The translations under genes and the position numbers were made by a program. The notes under the pieces are model-generated. The model ran no database searches. It worked only from the letters and a program-made list of their open reading frames with translations, and was not told where the DNA came from. From positions 4,690,131 to 4,754,130 of the forward strand of contig JAHNZQ020000004.1 of the NCBI GenBank assembly GCA_019155205.2: 64,000 nt of DNA, written 5' to 3'. Below, piece after piece: positions 1-9,873 of the stretch; position 1 is the first letter of the stretch, and every line of letters starts with the position of its first letter. The stretch is from Gracilaria vermiculophylla. Its lineage: Eukaryota; Rhodophyta; Florideophyceae; Gracilariales; Gracilariaceae.

Positions 1-993
1 GACAACTTCCTTTATCGTTTGCGCCTGAGCTTCGTCCTGCATCGTTCTGATATTCTTGGAAACTTGGTTGATTATTGCGGACACCACAGTGTTTACCGCA
101 ATGTTTTGCGCGTTTGAAGGCATGTTCTTGCAGGACTTTGGTTTTTTTTTCAATTCTTTCGAGATGCTTATCGTTGAAGAACAAGTGAAGATGTAGGGGG
201 GACACCAACTTCGCGATGAAAACCGTCCGCAATGATGGCCGTGTGCTCTGCTCGACAAAGTGGTGGAGCATTGGATGCTGCTAAGAATATCTTCAAGAAG
301 CATGAAGAGGAAAACCACACTGAATGGAGCAACAGCAAAGCAAGCACCCTACGCGGCATGATTGGAATTACGGTTTCGTTATGACCTGTTCTTTTCAGAG
401 GAAGACGTAATCGATTTGTTCAATGAAGTTGAAGGAGAGGCTGCGCTGCTTACGTGACGATACATGACTGGCCACAAGTACATGAAATAAGCATATACCA
501 AATTCTCCAACTTTACTGGGGAGTGCGCTTGCCACCAGCAGCAGCAGCCTTCATCCTTCAATTACCCTTCGCACTCGATTTGGATCATTCAAATCACATG
601 CGAATGACAGCGGTGTCCCAATGCGGTTCATCATGAGACAGCCACCAGCGCAACGTATATACCTTACATAGCGTTAACTTCGCAGGCATGAGGAAGATGC
701 TCAAAGGTGCACATTCTGCCTGCGCAATGTGCGCAAAATCTTAGCCAAATGCTGATAAATGCAGCTGTAACTCATACAATATTCCGAGGGCGACATTCGG
801 ATCCAAAAAATCTTGAGATTGCGCCGAGAAGAGCGTGTGGCTTCTATTCGAGCAGATGACGATTTCGGTTCATTTAACACGCGTAAGGCGTGGTTTGAGA
901 TATTTCTCACTCAAGTTCTTCTGACCGGCGAACTTGGTTTTCTTGAGTCAGTCGATTCTCAAGAGGCGGTTTAGTTCCAGACATCAAGCCGCC
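1..993. other. Upstream region with no convincing gene
   Basis: No frame here resembles a protein family I know. A 50-codon plus-strand frame starts at the tandem ATG-ATG at 232 and stops at 382-384. A second open stretch, with acidic and aromatic residues (RFRYDLFFSEEDVIDLF), follows in another frame to about 459. Together they might be an old transposase remnant or part of a gene lying off the left edge. I cannot support either reading. Confidence 0.3.
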
Positions 994-1953
994 ATGGCCG
1001 CGTTCGTTTCAGCGACTGCGGTCGGAGCGACTCCATTTTTCTCCTCTCTATCAAAACGGAACCTGTGCCAGGTACGAGTAAATTCTCCTCGTCCGACCAA
1101 GAGTCTGAGATGTTCAATCCAGCAAGATAGCCAGGTCCAACAATCGAAGACGGAAATCTGCACGGGACACAACTGCCGCGTTGTTTTTGACGGTCGCATG
1201 GTGGCATACGACTATTTCCCGGGCACATCGCCAACGATAGTATTTCTTCCGGGATTTTTCTTCTCGCGATGGCGTCAGGCAAAAGCCAACGCCTTGGAGA
1301 TCTTCGCAAAGCGCAAGGGACAGGCTATTTTTGTCGAAGAATATCTTGGTATTGGGAGATCGGAAGGGGACTTCGTCACTGATGGTACGTTAAGTCGTTG
1401 GATCAATGATTCGGTTCGCTTACTGGATGAGGTGATTCCAGGGAAGGTCCTGTTAGTGGGGGCTGGAGTCGGAGGCTGGATTATGCTTCACTTGGCTATG
1501 TTGCGTCCGGAGAAAGTTATGGGTCTTGTGGGTCTCAACCCGTCAGTCGACTTCACAGAGGACCTTATCATACCAAATATGACACCGGAACAACTACACA
1601 AAGTAGACAGTGAAGGTTTTGTTAACATGGATTGGGGTTTCAGAAACTATCCAATAAGTAAAGCATTACTGGAAGACGCGCGAAAATGGCTTGTGCTTCG
1701 TGGTGGCAGCGGCTCATTAGACATCCATTGCCCTATCCGCATTCTCCAAGGACTTAACGATGAAGAGCTTCCACCAAAACGAATGCTTGATCTTGTGGAC
1801 AAGCTGAAATCTGAAAACTGTGTTCTGTCGTATGTGAAGTATGGCGATCACAACCTTGAGGAAGAAGAAGACTTTGCGAGAATGTGGGATGCTGTGTGTG
1901 AACTGTCAGAGATGCATTATGAGTACGATCTAACGTCTACTAGCAGTGGATAG
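994..1953 (+). CDS. ABHD10-like alpha/beta hydrolase, probably plastid-targeted, nucleophile Ser replaced
   Basis: Single-exon protein of 319 residues. The ATG at 994 lies in a near-perfect initiation context (GCCGCCATGG); the open frame runs further upstream but only from a TTG. The N-terminus MAAFVSATAVG, followed by a basic Ser/Pro-rich stretch, resembles red algal plastid transit peptides; a mitochondrial role is the alternative. The body aligns with the ABHD10 thioesterase family: oxyanion region FLPGFFFSRW, then the nucleophile-elbow segment LVGAGVGGW, then RPEKVMGLVGLNPS. In the family the elbow is G-x-S-x-G; here the central residue (158) is Gly. The Asp (GLNDEELP, D256) and His (YGDHN, H286) of the triad are kept. 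The fold therefore looks intact while serine catalysis should be lost, suggesting a pseudoenzyme or a sequence error. VPS45 follows on the opposite strand. Confidence 0.8.
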   Translation: MAAFVSATAVGATPFFSSLSKRNLCQVRVNSPRPTKSLRCSIQQDSQVQQSKTEICTGHNCRVVFDGRMVAYDYFPGTSPTIVFLPGFFFSRWRQAKANALEIFAKRKGQAIFVEEYLGIGRSEGDFVTDGTLSRWINDSVRLLDEVIPGKVLLVGAGVGGWIMLHLAMLRPEKVMGLVGLNPSVDFTEDLIIPNMTPEQLHKVDSEGFVNMDWGFRNYPISKALLEDARKWLVLRGGSGSLDIHCPIRILQGLNDEELPPKRMLDLVDKLKSENCVLSYVKYGDHNLEEEEDFARMWDAVCELSEMHYEYDLTSTSSG

Positions 1954-2404
1954 TTCGCAATGGCATGAAGAAGCGCGGGAAGCATTCGATCTATGCCAGT
2001 CTGCACACGAGAAGGGACCTCTACACAATCTGTATGGTATTGAGTCTTTTTCATTGCGCAATTTGTGTACAATCAGTAATATCACATGACCAGGTGTTGT
2101 CGATGATTCGAATGCTTGTCCTATGCACGCAAGCTATTTGTTGATGTAACAGTATCTTCTGCAGTAAAGTTGTGAATTGAAGAGCATGCGCTCTCTTCCA
2201 AGGAGAGCAAGAACGAGTTCCAACCCCTATGACAGCAGCTCGCGAAATGAATCTTGGCTCATGGGTTTAAACCAGAAAAGCAATATTGAGGGATTACACT
2301 CTAAAACTAATTTGCCATCCAACTTCAATCTGGGCCAAAAAGGAAATAAGTAGAATTCGGATCTCTCCCATGCTTATTCCTTCTGTTGCATAACGTTACC
2401 GCAT
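1954..2404. other. Intergenic region between convergent genes
   Basis: About 450 bp holding the 3' ends of the ABHD10-like gene and VPS45, which converge. I see no further gene, RNA or repeat in it. Confidence 0.5.
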
Positions 2405-4228
2405 TCATATTTCTGTTCTCTGCTCTGTGGTCCGTAATCGACGATTCTGATTAGATTCAGCGTTTCGGCTTATCTCTACTGCGAACGATGTAGAATTGTG
2501 AACACAGGTTCCCATGAGAACAACTTTAGCTCGAAGTTGACGTGCAACAGCTGCTGCGGAGGCTGTTACGGACCCCTCGGGTGGAACATAGCCGTCTTGT
2601 TCACCGTTTATTCCAGAGATACACTTTGACTCCTCGTACGTAATACCGCCAGCCATGAGAACAAGAACCTCTTGAGGCACTGCGACAGTTGTAGACACAC
2701 TTGCATCTCCCATAACACTTTTACCGTGAATCCCTTCATCTGGCCGAGCCGCCGGAAAATCAGCATTCTTCAGCTTGTTGCGAAACAAGTCATCCAGAGT
2801 ACTTACTAACAATGGTTCATGCTGCGTATAGACGTTCTCCACGCCACCAATACCTCTGCGGACGGTATTGCTCGCCATGGCAAAGAAAGTTCGATTGGAG
2901 AATACGTCTCCTGAACGTTTAGCTATACCAGCGTACTCCTTAACAGTCGTGATTAAGTGTATACCCTGTGGTGAAACACCGACACTGTGTAAGGCATCCT
3001 TCATGGCGCTCAGTCCTCGGTCATTTCTCCCCTCATATCGTAAACCATAGAGCATGACCAAGCGTAGTTTGTCTGATTGTCCCACCCTGGGATTCTTCAA
3101 CATTTCCATTATCTGTTTTCGATGATCACCTTCGGCTTCACGACATGCGAGGTCTTGTTCAAGTTGAGATACCTCAAGAAGATTCAATTCGCTTACCTTT
3201 CGGGATAGCTCACCCGCTATGGCAACATGTTTGCTCACGTTCGAAGACGATTTTCGAAATTCAGGATAGTTGCCCACGAAGCGCATCATATCTTCTATAC
3301 TTTTCATATTGCTACTGCTCTTGCTCTGCTTTTGAAATGAATCGACCAGCTCTTTGAGATTCATTCCCAGATCTCCAAAATTTCTGTACCGGTTCTGTCG
3401 GAAGAATGTGTCTTCTGTGTCGTCTAACACCAGCTCCCTGAATTCATCAGGAACGTTTTTTGCATCTTTTAAACTCACTCTGTTACAACTGATTCCGATT
3501 AGTTCATGAATCATTGCTTCATATGTCCACTGGTTCAACAGTGGAGTGACGGGATCTTCTCTACGATCAAGGATTAACAGTAAAGGGGCCCTCTCCCGAA
3601 CGCGGAATTCAAACAAACTTCGTTCCTGATCCATTTTCACACATAATCGTTCAGCAATGTTTCGACAAAGCGCGCTCGAAGCCTGATAGCGTACTTCGGG
3701 TTTTCGTTTCAATGCCAAGAGCACTGCACTAACTGCATCCAAAGTCCTTTCCAACCAAGGATTTTGAATAGCTCCACTATTGGCGTAGTTGGCTTCAAGG
3801 CATGGACATACCTCGAATGAAAGCAAGTATTTCTCAAGAGCATAAAAATCGCAAAACATTTCCCGCACTTCTGTAACAAGTTCCATTTCATCTGCGTCAG
3901 CGATTTCTTCCACAAGCGTTCGACGAACAATATTGCTGAAAACCACTTTGTAGGATTCATAATGAGGATCTCGGAGTTCCTTTCTTAAACAGTGCACATT
4001 TTCAGCGGTAGGTCGAACAAACACCACTGCTTGCATGTAGGATAGGTCTTCCGAACGTTTAGCACAAAGCTTTTCAATCAAAAGAACTTCATGCTGCAAT
4101 AAATCTGAATGTGATATGAGGAGGCTCACAATTTTCGCTGTTTCGTCATCCAAGAGCAATGCTTTTATTTCTTCGGAATCTCCTACAAGCTGCTTCACGT
4201 ACTGCACAAGCGATTGCCGTGGATCCAT
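2405..4228 (-). CDS. VPS45: Sec1/Munc18 family protein VPS45
   Basis: Intronless gene for 607 residues starting at ATG 4228 (MDPRQSLVQYV). It is a Sec1/Munc18 protein; the opening (LLLDDETAKIVSLLISHSDLLQHEVLLIEKL), the RPTAENVHCL segment and the central LILDRREDPVTPLLNQWTYEAMIHELIG block are the pattern of VPS45 rather than Sly1 or Sec1. VPS45 binds syntaxin/Tlg2-type SNAREs and promotes fusion of vesicles at the trans-Golgi network and endosome. The C-terminal strand VVLMGTCVHNSTSFAVEI is the normal family ending. Length is slightly above the usual 550-570 because of a basic polar tail. It is divergent from the ETFDH gene across about 0.9 kb. Confidence 0.93.
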   Translation of the reverse strand: MDPRQSLVQYVKQLVGDSEEIKALLLDDETAKIVSLLISHSDLLQHEVLLIEKLCAKRSEDLSYMQAVVFVRPTAENVHCLRKELRDPHYESYKVVFSNIVRRTLVEEIADADEMELVTEVREMFCDFYALEKYLLSFEVCPCLEANYANSGAIQNPWLERTLDAVSAVLLALKRKPEVRYQASSALCRNIAERLCVKMDQERSLFEFRVRERAPLLLILDRREDPVTPLLNQWTYEAMIHELIGISCNRVSLKDAKNVPDEFRELVLDDTEDTFFRQNRYRNFGDLGMNLKELVDSFQKQSKSSSNMKSIEDMMRFVGNYPEFRKSSSNVSKHVAIAGELSRKVSELNLLEVSQLEQDLACREAEGDHRKQIMEMLKNPRVGQSDKLRLVMLYGLRYEGRNDRGLSAMKDALHSVGVSPQGIHLITTVKEYAGIAKRSGDVFSNRTFFAMASNTVRRGIGGVENVYTQHEPLLVSTLDDLFRNKLKNADFPAARPDEGIHGKSVMGDASVSTTVAVPQEVLVLMAGGITYEESKCISGINGEQDGYVPPEGSVTASAAAVARQLRAKVVLMGTCVHNSTSFAVEISRNAESNQNRRLRTTEQRTEI

Positions 4229-5112
4229 GTCACTTGAGCAGGAGAGACAAGATGCGGCGAATGGTAGACGGAGGGTAAGATTGGCGGTGTTCTTTTCGGG
4301 GTGTTTTAAAGGTTTTTGTTCCCATCAGTTGCTTAAATAACTAATTATTCGATGAATAGGCGTCTTGTCGAGACTAAAAAAGGAGTCATTTGCCAGAACT
4401 GATGGTTCGATTGAAGAGCTTCTTATCTTTTCTGGGGTACGAGTGACCGTATGAACAAGCAGATATTTTGTGGAACGAGACGCTAGAGTGAGATGGACCG
4501 TAATGTACAGCCAACCGTTCGTGAAAGTCACGGTGTGCGGCACACTGGAAAGTACCAACTCTGCTTTGGCGCTTCCTGTTCCAAGAGGCAATACTCTGGG
4601 TCTAGAACGTCACGGTTTCGACAATTGGAGCGGGCGAGGATGTAGAGAGAACGAGAAGATGGGTTTGTGTCCAGGAAGCCATCGCGACACGCATTGGGCA
4701 CGTGTCGAGTGCGCGCAAAAACCATATGCGATGTGGGATTTCGTTTGAATTGTCACTCTGAATCACACAGCTTTTCTCTTTTCTCTTTCGTTTTTTCGAC
4801 GGTTCATCTCAGGCTGTCTATCTAATGTAGTTTAAAAGATTGCCAGTGCGGGATGGGATGAAGACAGCTCGGCGTCCTTCTGGCTCGCAGGTTCGTGCTG
4901 CTGTGAATGTGAATCATCTCAATTACCGGAGGCTGACACAGAACAGAAGCACGAATCATTATTTCAGTCACTAGCTGAAACTCTATCTGTACTGTATGTC
5001 TGCCGATTAACCGTCAACGGCCAAATTCTTTGGCGTTTGAACAGCTTTGGGAGCTCAATAACTGGTCAAGTTTGTTTCCGTACGGCAGTCATATGCTAAG
5101 GTCTTCGTCGCC
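4229..5112. other. Shared upstream region of VPS45 and ETFDH
   Basis: About 880 bp between divergent starts, so it must hold both promoters. One plus-strand frame from ATG 4503 to 4748 (81 codons) has no recognisable similarity and I do not call it a gene. No TATA-like element or repeat stood out. Confidence 0.4.
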
Positions 5113-6840
5113 ATGCTCATCAAGTCTATATTCTCCATTCGACCAAATCTCAGATCAATATCAAGATTACTTGGATCACGATTATGTCCAAACAGGTCTT
5201 CATCAACGTCTACTGAAGATAGGGATAGACTCGAATACGATGTCGTCATCGTCGGTGCTGGGCCAGCTGGACTTTCCGCCGCTATTCAGTTGCGCCAGTT
5301 GTCTGAACGGGCAGATAAGGACCTGTCGGTGTGTGTGCTGGAGAAAGGAAGCGAAGTGGGGGCACATATTTTGTCCGGCAATGTGTTTGAACCTCGCGCC
5401 ATGAATGAGCTACTGCCCAATTGGCGCGATATGGATGCACCTCTTGGAGTCGCTGCTGCTGAGGATGAGTTTTACTACATGACGAAATCCTCTGCATTTC
5501 GGCTTCCCACACCGCCACAAATGAAGAACCACGGGAACTATGTCATCTCGCTTTCTGAGATGACAAGATGGTTGGGGGAGAAGGCTGAAGATATGGGCGT
5601 TGAGATATATCCAGGCTTCGCCGCTGCTCGCTTGATGCTTTCAGATGAAGGCTCTGTGTGCGGAGTTACTACTAATGACTTCGGGATTGCAAAGGATGGT
5701 TCACGAAAGGAGAATTATGAGCCAGGAATGGACATCGCAGCGAAAGTAACACTTCTTGCCGAAGGCTGCCGTGGATCATTAACTAAGGAAGCAATCGCAA
5801 GATATCAGTTAGATAAGCAATCGATGCATCAAACATATGCTCTCGGTCTCAAAGAAGTATGGCGTATACCCAAAGAGATGCACAGCCCAGGAAAGATTGT
5901 TCATACAATTGGATATCCTCTAGATATGAAAACATACGGGGGATCGTTTTTATATCACATGGCTGATGAGAGACTTGCGATTGGGTATGTCGTAGCTCTC
6001 GATTATCACAATCCTTATTTATCTCCGTATCAAGAATTTCAACGTTTTAAGGGGCATCCGACGATTCGGCCTCTTTTGGAGAACGGAGAGGTTTTGCAAT
6101 ATGGAGCCAGAACTTTGAACGAGGGCGGAATACAGTCAATTCCGAACCTTGAGTTTCCAGGGGGGGCATTGATTGGGTGTTCAGCGGGCTTCTTAAATGT
6201 ACCGAAGATTAAAGGAACACATACTGCTCAAAAGAGTGGCATGATAGCTGCAGATATCATCTTCAAGAACTTTTCTGAAGATGTCATATCGGCACAAGGA
6301 TATCAAGATGCAATGAGAAATTCTTGGGTGTGGAAGGAGTTACAGGGTGTCAGAAATATACGCCCAGGGTTTAAGCACGGTCTGTTGGGTGGTCTTGCAA
6401 ATGCGGCTCTTGAAACTTACATTACTAGAGGAAAATCGCCGTGGACGCTTTCACATTCAAAACCTGACAATGAAGCCACAGATCCTCTTTCAAAACATAA
6501 GCCCATCAATTATCCCAAGCCGGACGGGAAAGTGACTTTTGATATCCTTACAGCAGTTTCCTTGAGTGGTACAAATCACGACCATGACGAACCATGTCAT
6601 TTGGTACTGGAAAAGGAAGATATCGCCGAGAAGGTAAACTTGCCGGAGTTTGGAGGCCCAGAAGGTCGCTATTGTCCAGCTCGGGTTTACGAATATGTTG
6701 AAGATGATGAAGGGCAAAAACTGCAAATCAATGCTCAAAACTGTCTTCATTGCAAGGCCTGTGATATCAAGGATCCGACACAGAATATTACTTGGACAGT
6801 GCCACAAGGAGGAGGTGGCCCGAAATACACAATGACATAA
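5113..6840 (+). CDS. ETFDH: Electron transfer flavoprotein-ubiquinone oxidoreductase (ETFDH)
   Basis: Intronless gene for 575 residues. The enzyme passes electrons from ETF to ubiquinone in the inner mitochondrial membrane, linking fatty-acid, amino-acid and choline oxidation to the respiratory chain. The Arg/Ser-rich N-terminus (MLIKSIFSIRPNLRSISRLL) fits a mitochondrial presequence. The FAD Rossmann motif VVIVGAGPAGLSAA lies near residue 45 and is followed by the family block EKGSEVGAHILSGNVFEPRAM. The C-terminal 4Fe-4S domain is complete, with cysteines in RYCPARVYEY and NAQNCLHCKACDIKDP, and the chain ends GGGGPKYTMT as in other ETFDHs. Start is ATG 5113; length matches the mature eukaryotic enzyme. 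Confidence 0.96.
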   Translation: MLIKSIFSIRPNLRSISRLLGSRLCPNRSSSTSTEDRDRLEYDVVIVGAGPAGLSAAIQLRQLSERADKDLSVCVLEKGSEVGAHILSGNVFEPRAMNELLPNWRDMDAPLGVAAAEDEFYYMTKSSAFRLPTPPQMKNHGNYVISLSEMTRWLGEKAEDMGVEIYPGFAAARLMLSDEGSVCGVTTNDFGIAKDGSRKENYEPGMDIAAKVTLLAEGCRGSLTKEAIARYQLDKQSMHQTYALGLKEVWRIPKEMHSPGKIVHTIGYPLDMKTYGGSFLYHMADERLAIGYVVALDYHNPYLSPYQEFQRFKGHPTIRPLLENGEVLQYGARTLNEGGIQSIPNLEFPGGALIGCSAGFLNVPKIKGTHTAQKSGMIAADIIFKNFSEDVISAQGYQDAMRNSWVWKELQGVRNIRPGFKHGLLGGLANAALETYITRGKSPWTLSHSKPDNEATDPLSKHKPINYPKPDGKVTFDILTAVSLSGTNHDHDEPCHLVLEKEDIAEKVNLPEFGGPEGRYCPARVYEYVEDDEGQKLQINAQNCLHCKACDIKDPTQNITWTVPQGGGGPKYTMT

Positions 6841-7350
6841 ACTCTTAGAGGACTTTCACGAACAACCATGGGACAAATGTTAAAACAAAAGATCTGAAAT
6901 CAAAGTTGTCTGCCACTTGCCCTCTGATGTAATAAATCACTATGGCATGTCGTCGGTAGATCCGCACAGGTGGGGGACTAGGAAAACCAACTGAGTCCGT
7001 TCTGACAACTGAGAAAATTTTGTACAGCCTCCCCAGTCCGCGCCATACTGATATGCTCGAATTCTCAATCACCATGTAACACAAACAGGAACGCCCATCG
7101 CGGATTAAAGCTGACAACGGAGAGCTTGCAGTAAGAAGCCCAAAACGTCAGAAACGACAAGAAGGTAGAGAAGAAATGAAATTTCGTCGCATTTCGAGTT
7201 TGCAAGCCAAACCTGATGATCTGGTGGCGAGTACAAGTAGTATGAAGACGAACATGTAAACGTTTCGAAAAGCCAAAACTTTTCTAGACACCGCCTACTT
7301 ATGCAACTACCATGCTGGCATGGACTCATTTTTCATAATGCTTTTATCTT
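6841..7350. other. Intergenic region between convergent genes
   Basis: About 510 bp between the 3' ends of ETFDH and TilS. No coding frame with recognisable content, no RNA gene and no repeat seen. Confidence 0.45.
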
Positions 7351-8391
7351 CTAAAGAACTTCGTGTTCCAAAGATATCAAAGTATTAGGCACTTCGATAA
7401 GCACCACTTCCTCGTCAATTACGCTTGCCCGAGCATTTCGTGTCAAAGAGGAAGAACATTTTCCAATGGGTGCTGTAAGAAGGTCACAAACGTTTTCCAC
7501 CTGAGCAAAAGTAGCACCTTTGTGTTCAAGACCTGTATATTCTTCTAAGACCATTCGAATAACTCTTCTTTGAAGCGCCTTATGCTCAGCAGCGAGAGCA
7601 CGCCGGTTGATGTGAATTTGAGTGTCTGCTTTGTGAGAATTTGTGATATGGACTGCCCGTTGCAGAATAGACTTGGCTATATGACTCAAACAATCTGCGT
7701 CATCTCGTAACAAATGGGCTGATTGTGCAAACTTATGTTCAGCTCGTGCGTGAAAGGTTTTTCGAATTGCTGGAAAGACACATGAACGAATGCGATTGCG
7801 TGCATATCGGAGGTCATTATTATAGACATCATTCCAAGCAGTGATTCCGCGTTCAGTGCAAAGCTTGGCGGTCTCATCTCGAGTCACATGCAGAAATGGA
7901 CGAACTAGCGTGAGTGATGGTGTGAGAGGTCGGCTCCACGAGAGGCTTGATAGACCATCTGCGCCTGAACCGTTGGATAAATTAAAAAGAACTGTTTCCG
8001 CTAAGTCTGTGGCAGTGTGAGCGGTAGCAATATGAGTAAATCCAATTCTCTCTGCTAAGGACGCAAGTGACTTGTACCTCCATTCTCGGGCGGCATTTTC
8101 AGAAAGCGGAATAGATCCCTCTGGTGATAGAATATGAAGAGGCAAACTAACAGCTTCTGCATAAGAAGCAACGTGCTCAGGGTTTCCAACATCCGCTGGC
8201 CATTTGTGGTCGCAGTGCGCTAATTCTAGGGCTTCCCACGGATCCCTGGAGTGCAAATATCTCAGAACTTCCGTTAATGAAAGTGAGTCCTGACCGCCGG
8301 ATAAGGCAATCAGCAGCCTCTTGTTTCGTGGAACCAGATGTTTGTGTTCAAACGTGCAGCGCAAGCGGTTGATAATCGTGGCGAACAGCAT
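7351..8391 (-). CDS. tilS: tRNA(Ile)-lysidine synthase TilS, organelle type
   Basis: N-type ATP-pyrophosphatase that converts C34 of the CAU-anticodon tRNA-Ile to lysidine so that it reads AUA. The PP-loop ALSGGQDSLSL is near residue 30 and is followed by LAHCDHKWP, TAHTATDLAETVLFNLSNGSGADGLS and the RPFLHVTRDE and YARNRIRS blocks, all typical of TilS. At 346 residues it has the catalytic and middle domains and only a short C-terminal part, like cyanobacterial and plastid forms. The first ATG is at 8391, leaving only about 27 residues before the PP-loop, too short for an obvious transit peptide. The frame stays open upstream to about 8538 without any ATG, so a first exon carrying the start may be missing. 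It lacks nuclear-type partners and presumably acts in the plastid. Confidence 0.85.
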   Translation of the reverse strand: MLFATIINRLRCTFEHKHLVPRNKRLLIALSGGQDSLSLTEVLRYLHSRDPWEALELAHCDHKWPADVGNPEHVASYAEAVSLPLHILSPEGSIPLSENAAREWRYKSLASLAERIGFTHIATAHTATDLAETVLFNLSNGSGADGLSSLSWSRPLTPSLTLVRPFLHVTRDETAKLCTERGITAWNDVYNNDLRYARNRIRSCVFPAIRKTFHARAEHKFAQSAHLLRDDADCLSHIAKSILQRAVHITNSHKADTQIHINRRALAAEHKALQRRVIRMVLEEYTGLEHKGATFAQVENVCDLLTAPIGKCSSSLTRNARASVIDEEVVLIEVPNTLISLEHEVL

Positions 8392-9156
8392 CTTTTGCCA
8401 CCGTGCATTCTGAAGCAATGCACCTTTAGATATTCGCCCGCCTGCTTTAGTCGCAAAAATCTCGTGGCCGCGATCGCGCGCACAGAGCGAAACCCCGTGC
8501 AGCTGCTTTGACCGAAAATCGAGCGGATTCAGGAAGAATTAAGCATGGTAGTGACGGACGATTTAAGATACGAGGCATTCAAAGCGGTCAGAAATTCTAA
8601 CTTGCTGGTGTCTCATATGTGACTTCGAGTCATTAACTCTCTACTGGAACCTAACGTTCAACTCAGGAGCCAAGGGGGATGGGCATTGCAACCCACTGTG
8701 CCTCGACTAAACAACGCAGTGCTCCCGGCGACGGCCTATATGGGACGTGGCTAAGGCATGTCTATCCAACTTGTCAGGCTTCCCAGAAGACCAAGAATCA
8801 ACGATATCTGCCGGGATGAGCAAATTTTACTGTACAATGGATCGCGGTCGTTGGGTGGTGGGGGGACTCTGTACACTTGTAATTGGGCACTGTCGCTGAT
8901 ACAGTATCTCAGTTACAGAAAGACTTCGGCGTGAAGGAGCTGTGCCTCGTGCGGAGATTGCCCGGATTGCGCTTCAACTCCTCTCTCAAGCAAACCGAAT
9001 TGGTTTACCACATTTCCAGGGACGGAAGCCCAGTACACCGCTCAAGACTGTTGTCGTCTATCCGAACAAGGAATTTGGACAATCACAATTCCAGACAAGG
9101 AGATAGACTCCGGCAATCTCTTCCCTCGAAAACAGTTTGCGACGCCGTTAGGCAGA
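8392..9156. other. Region upstream of TilS and thioredoxin
   Basis: Divergent upstream region of about 765 bp. On the plus strand, 8900-9103 is an open stretch of about 68 codons with protein-like composition (PRAEIARIALQLLSQANRIG) but no ATG. It ends at TAG 9104, in a frame different from the thioredoxin exon. It could be an exon of an unrecognised gene or chance. On the minus strand the TilS frame stays open to about 8538. Confidence 0.35.
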
Positions 9157-9815
9157 ATGGCATTTGTTCCAACTGTTGGTCCAAGTTTAGGGTCTGGTAC
9201 AGCAAAACTTTCGCGTAAGCGTACAAGTTCTCTTCGACCACGACTTGCTCATGCTCGAAGAGTTCCCCGAGCGGTGGCTTTCAAAGCCAGAGAGGTGTCC
9301 GCACAGGAATTGGAAAAGGTGCTGCTGGCGAACGAACGTCCCCTAGTGGTTGACGCATTTGCGAGTACGTTTTTCTCAACAGCTACTACTCGATTCGCAT
9401 ATACGATGGCACTCGTTCTAACTATGGCTTTTTGATTACTTGGTCTCACACTTTTCACCACAGAATGGTGTGGTCCGTGCCAATATCTTCTACCTCAACT
9501 AGACATTGTGGCCGATAAATTTGGGGAGCGCCTGGATATTGTCAAACTAGATACGGAATTATATCCGGAGTTGGCCAACACGCTCATGATCAAAGGGTAA
9601 GCGAAGTCGAATTCTAAACACTTCAAGCACGGTACATTGCTGCAATTGACAAGTTGCTAACCACTTATGCATTCAGCTTGCCTACGCTTTTCTTTATCAA
9701 AGACGGGAAGTTGCAATACAGGATGGAAGGTGCTCTCGGCGCGCCCGAACTCGAAAAGCTTATCGATTATGTATTGTTTGATGGTCCACCGCTAGATTCC
9801 GTCGAAAATGCCTAG
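9157..9815 (+). CDS. Plastid-type thioredoxin, three exons
   Basis: Exons 9157-9364, 9464-9596 and 9677-9815 join to 159 residues; introns are 99 and 80 nt with GT...AG ends and consistent phases (1 and 2). The start MAFVPTVGPS and the following Ser/Arg/Lys-rich 40 residues look like a red algal plastid transit peptide. The thioredoxin fold follows: LVVDAFAKWCGPC (redox cysteines 72 and 75, split by intron 1 just before the Trp), IVKLDTE, the cis-proline segment GLPTLFFIKDGK and a final helix. It should be a dithiol reductase for plastid targets; I cannot assign it to the m, f, x or y class with certainty. It converges with UBA5, 58 bp away. Confidence 0.87.
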
Positions 9816-9873
9816 ACCAATTAATTAAACACATGCTAAGGTGTATGAATGAACAACATACCTCAGTTTGTTG

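Noticed and set aside
4503..4748. 81-codon frame between VPS45 and ETFDH
   Set aside because: No homology, and it lies in the shared promoter region; not enough support.
8883..9218. 111-codon plus frame overlapping the thioredoxin first exon
   Set aside because: Starts with TTG, overlaps exon 1 in the wrong phase and has no domain.
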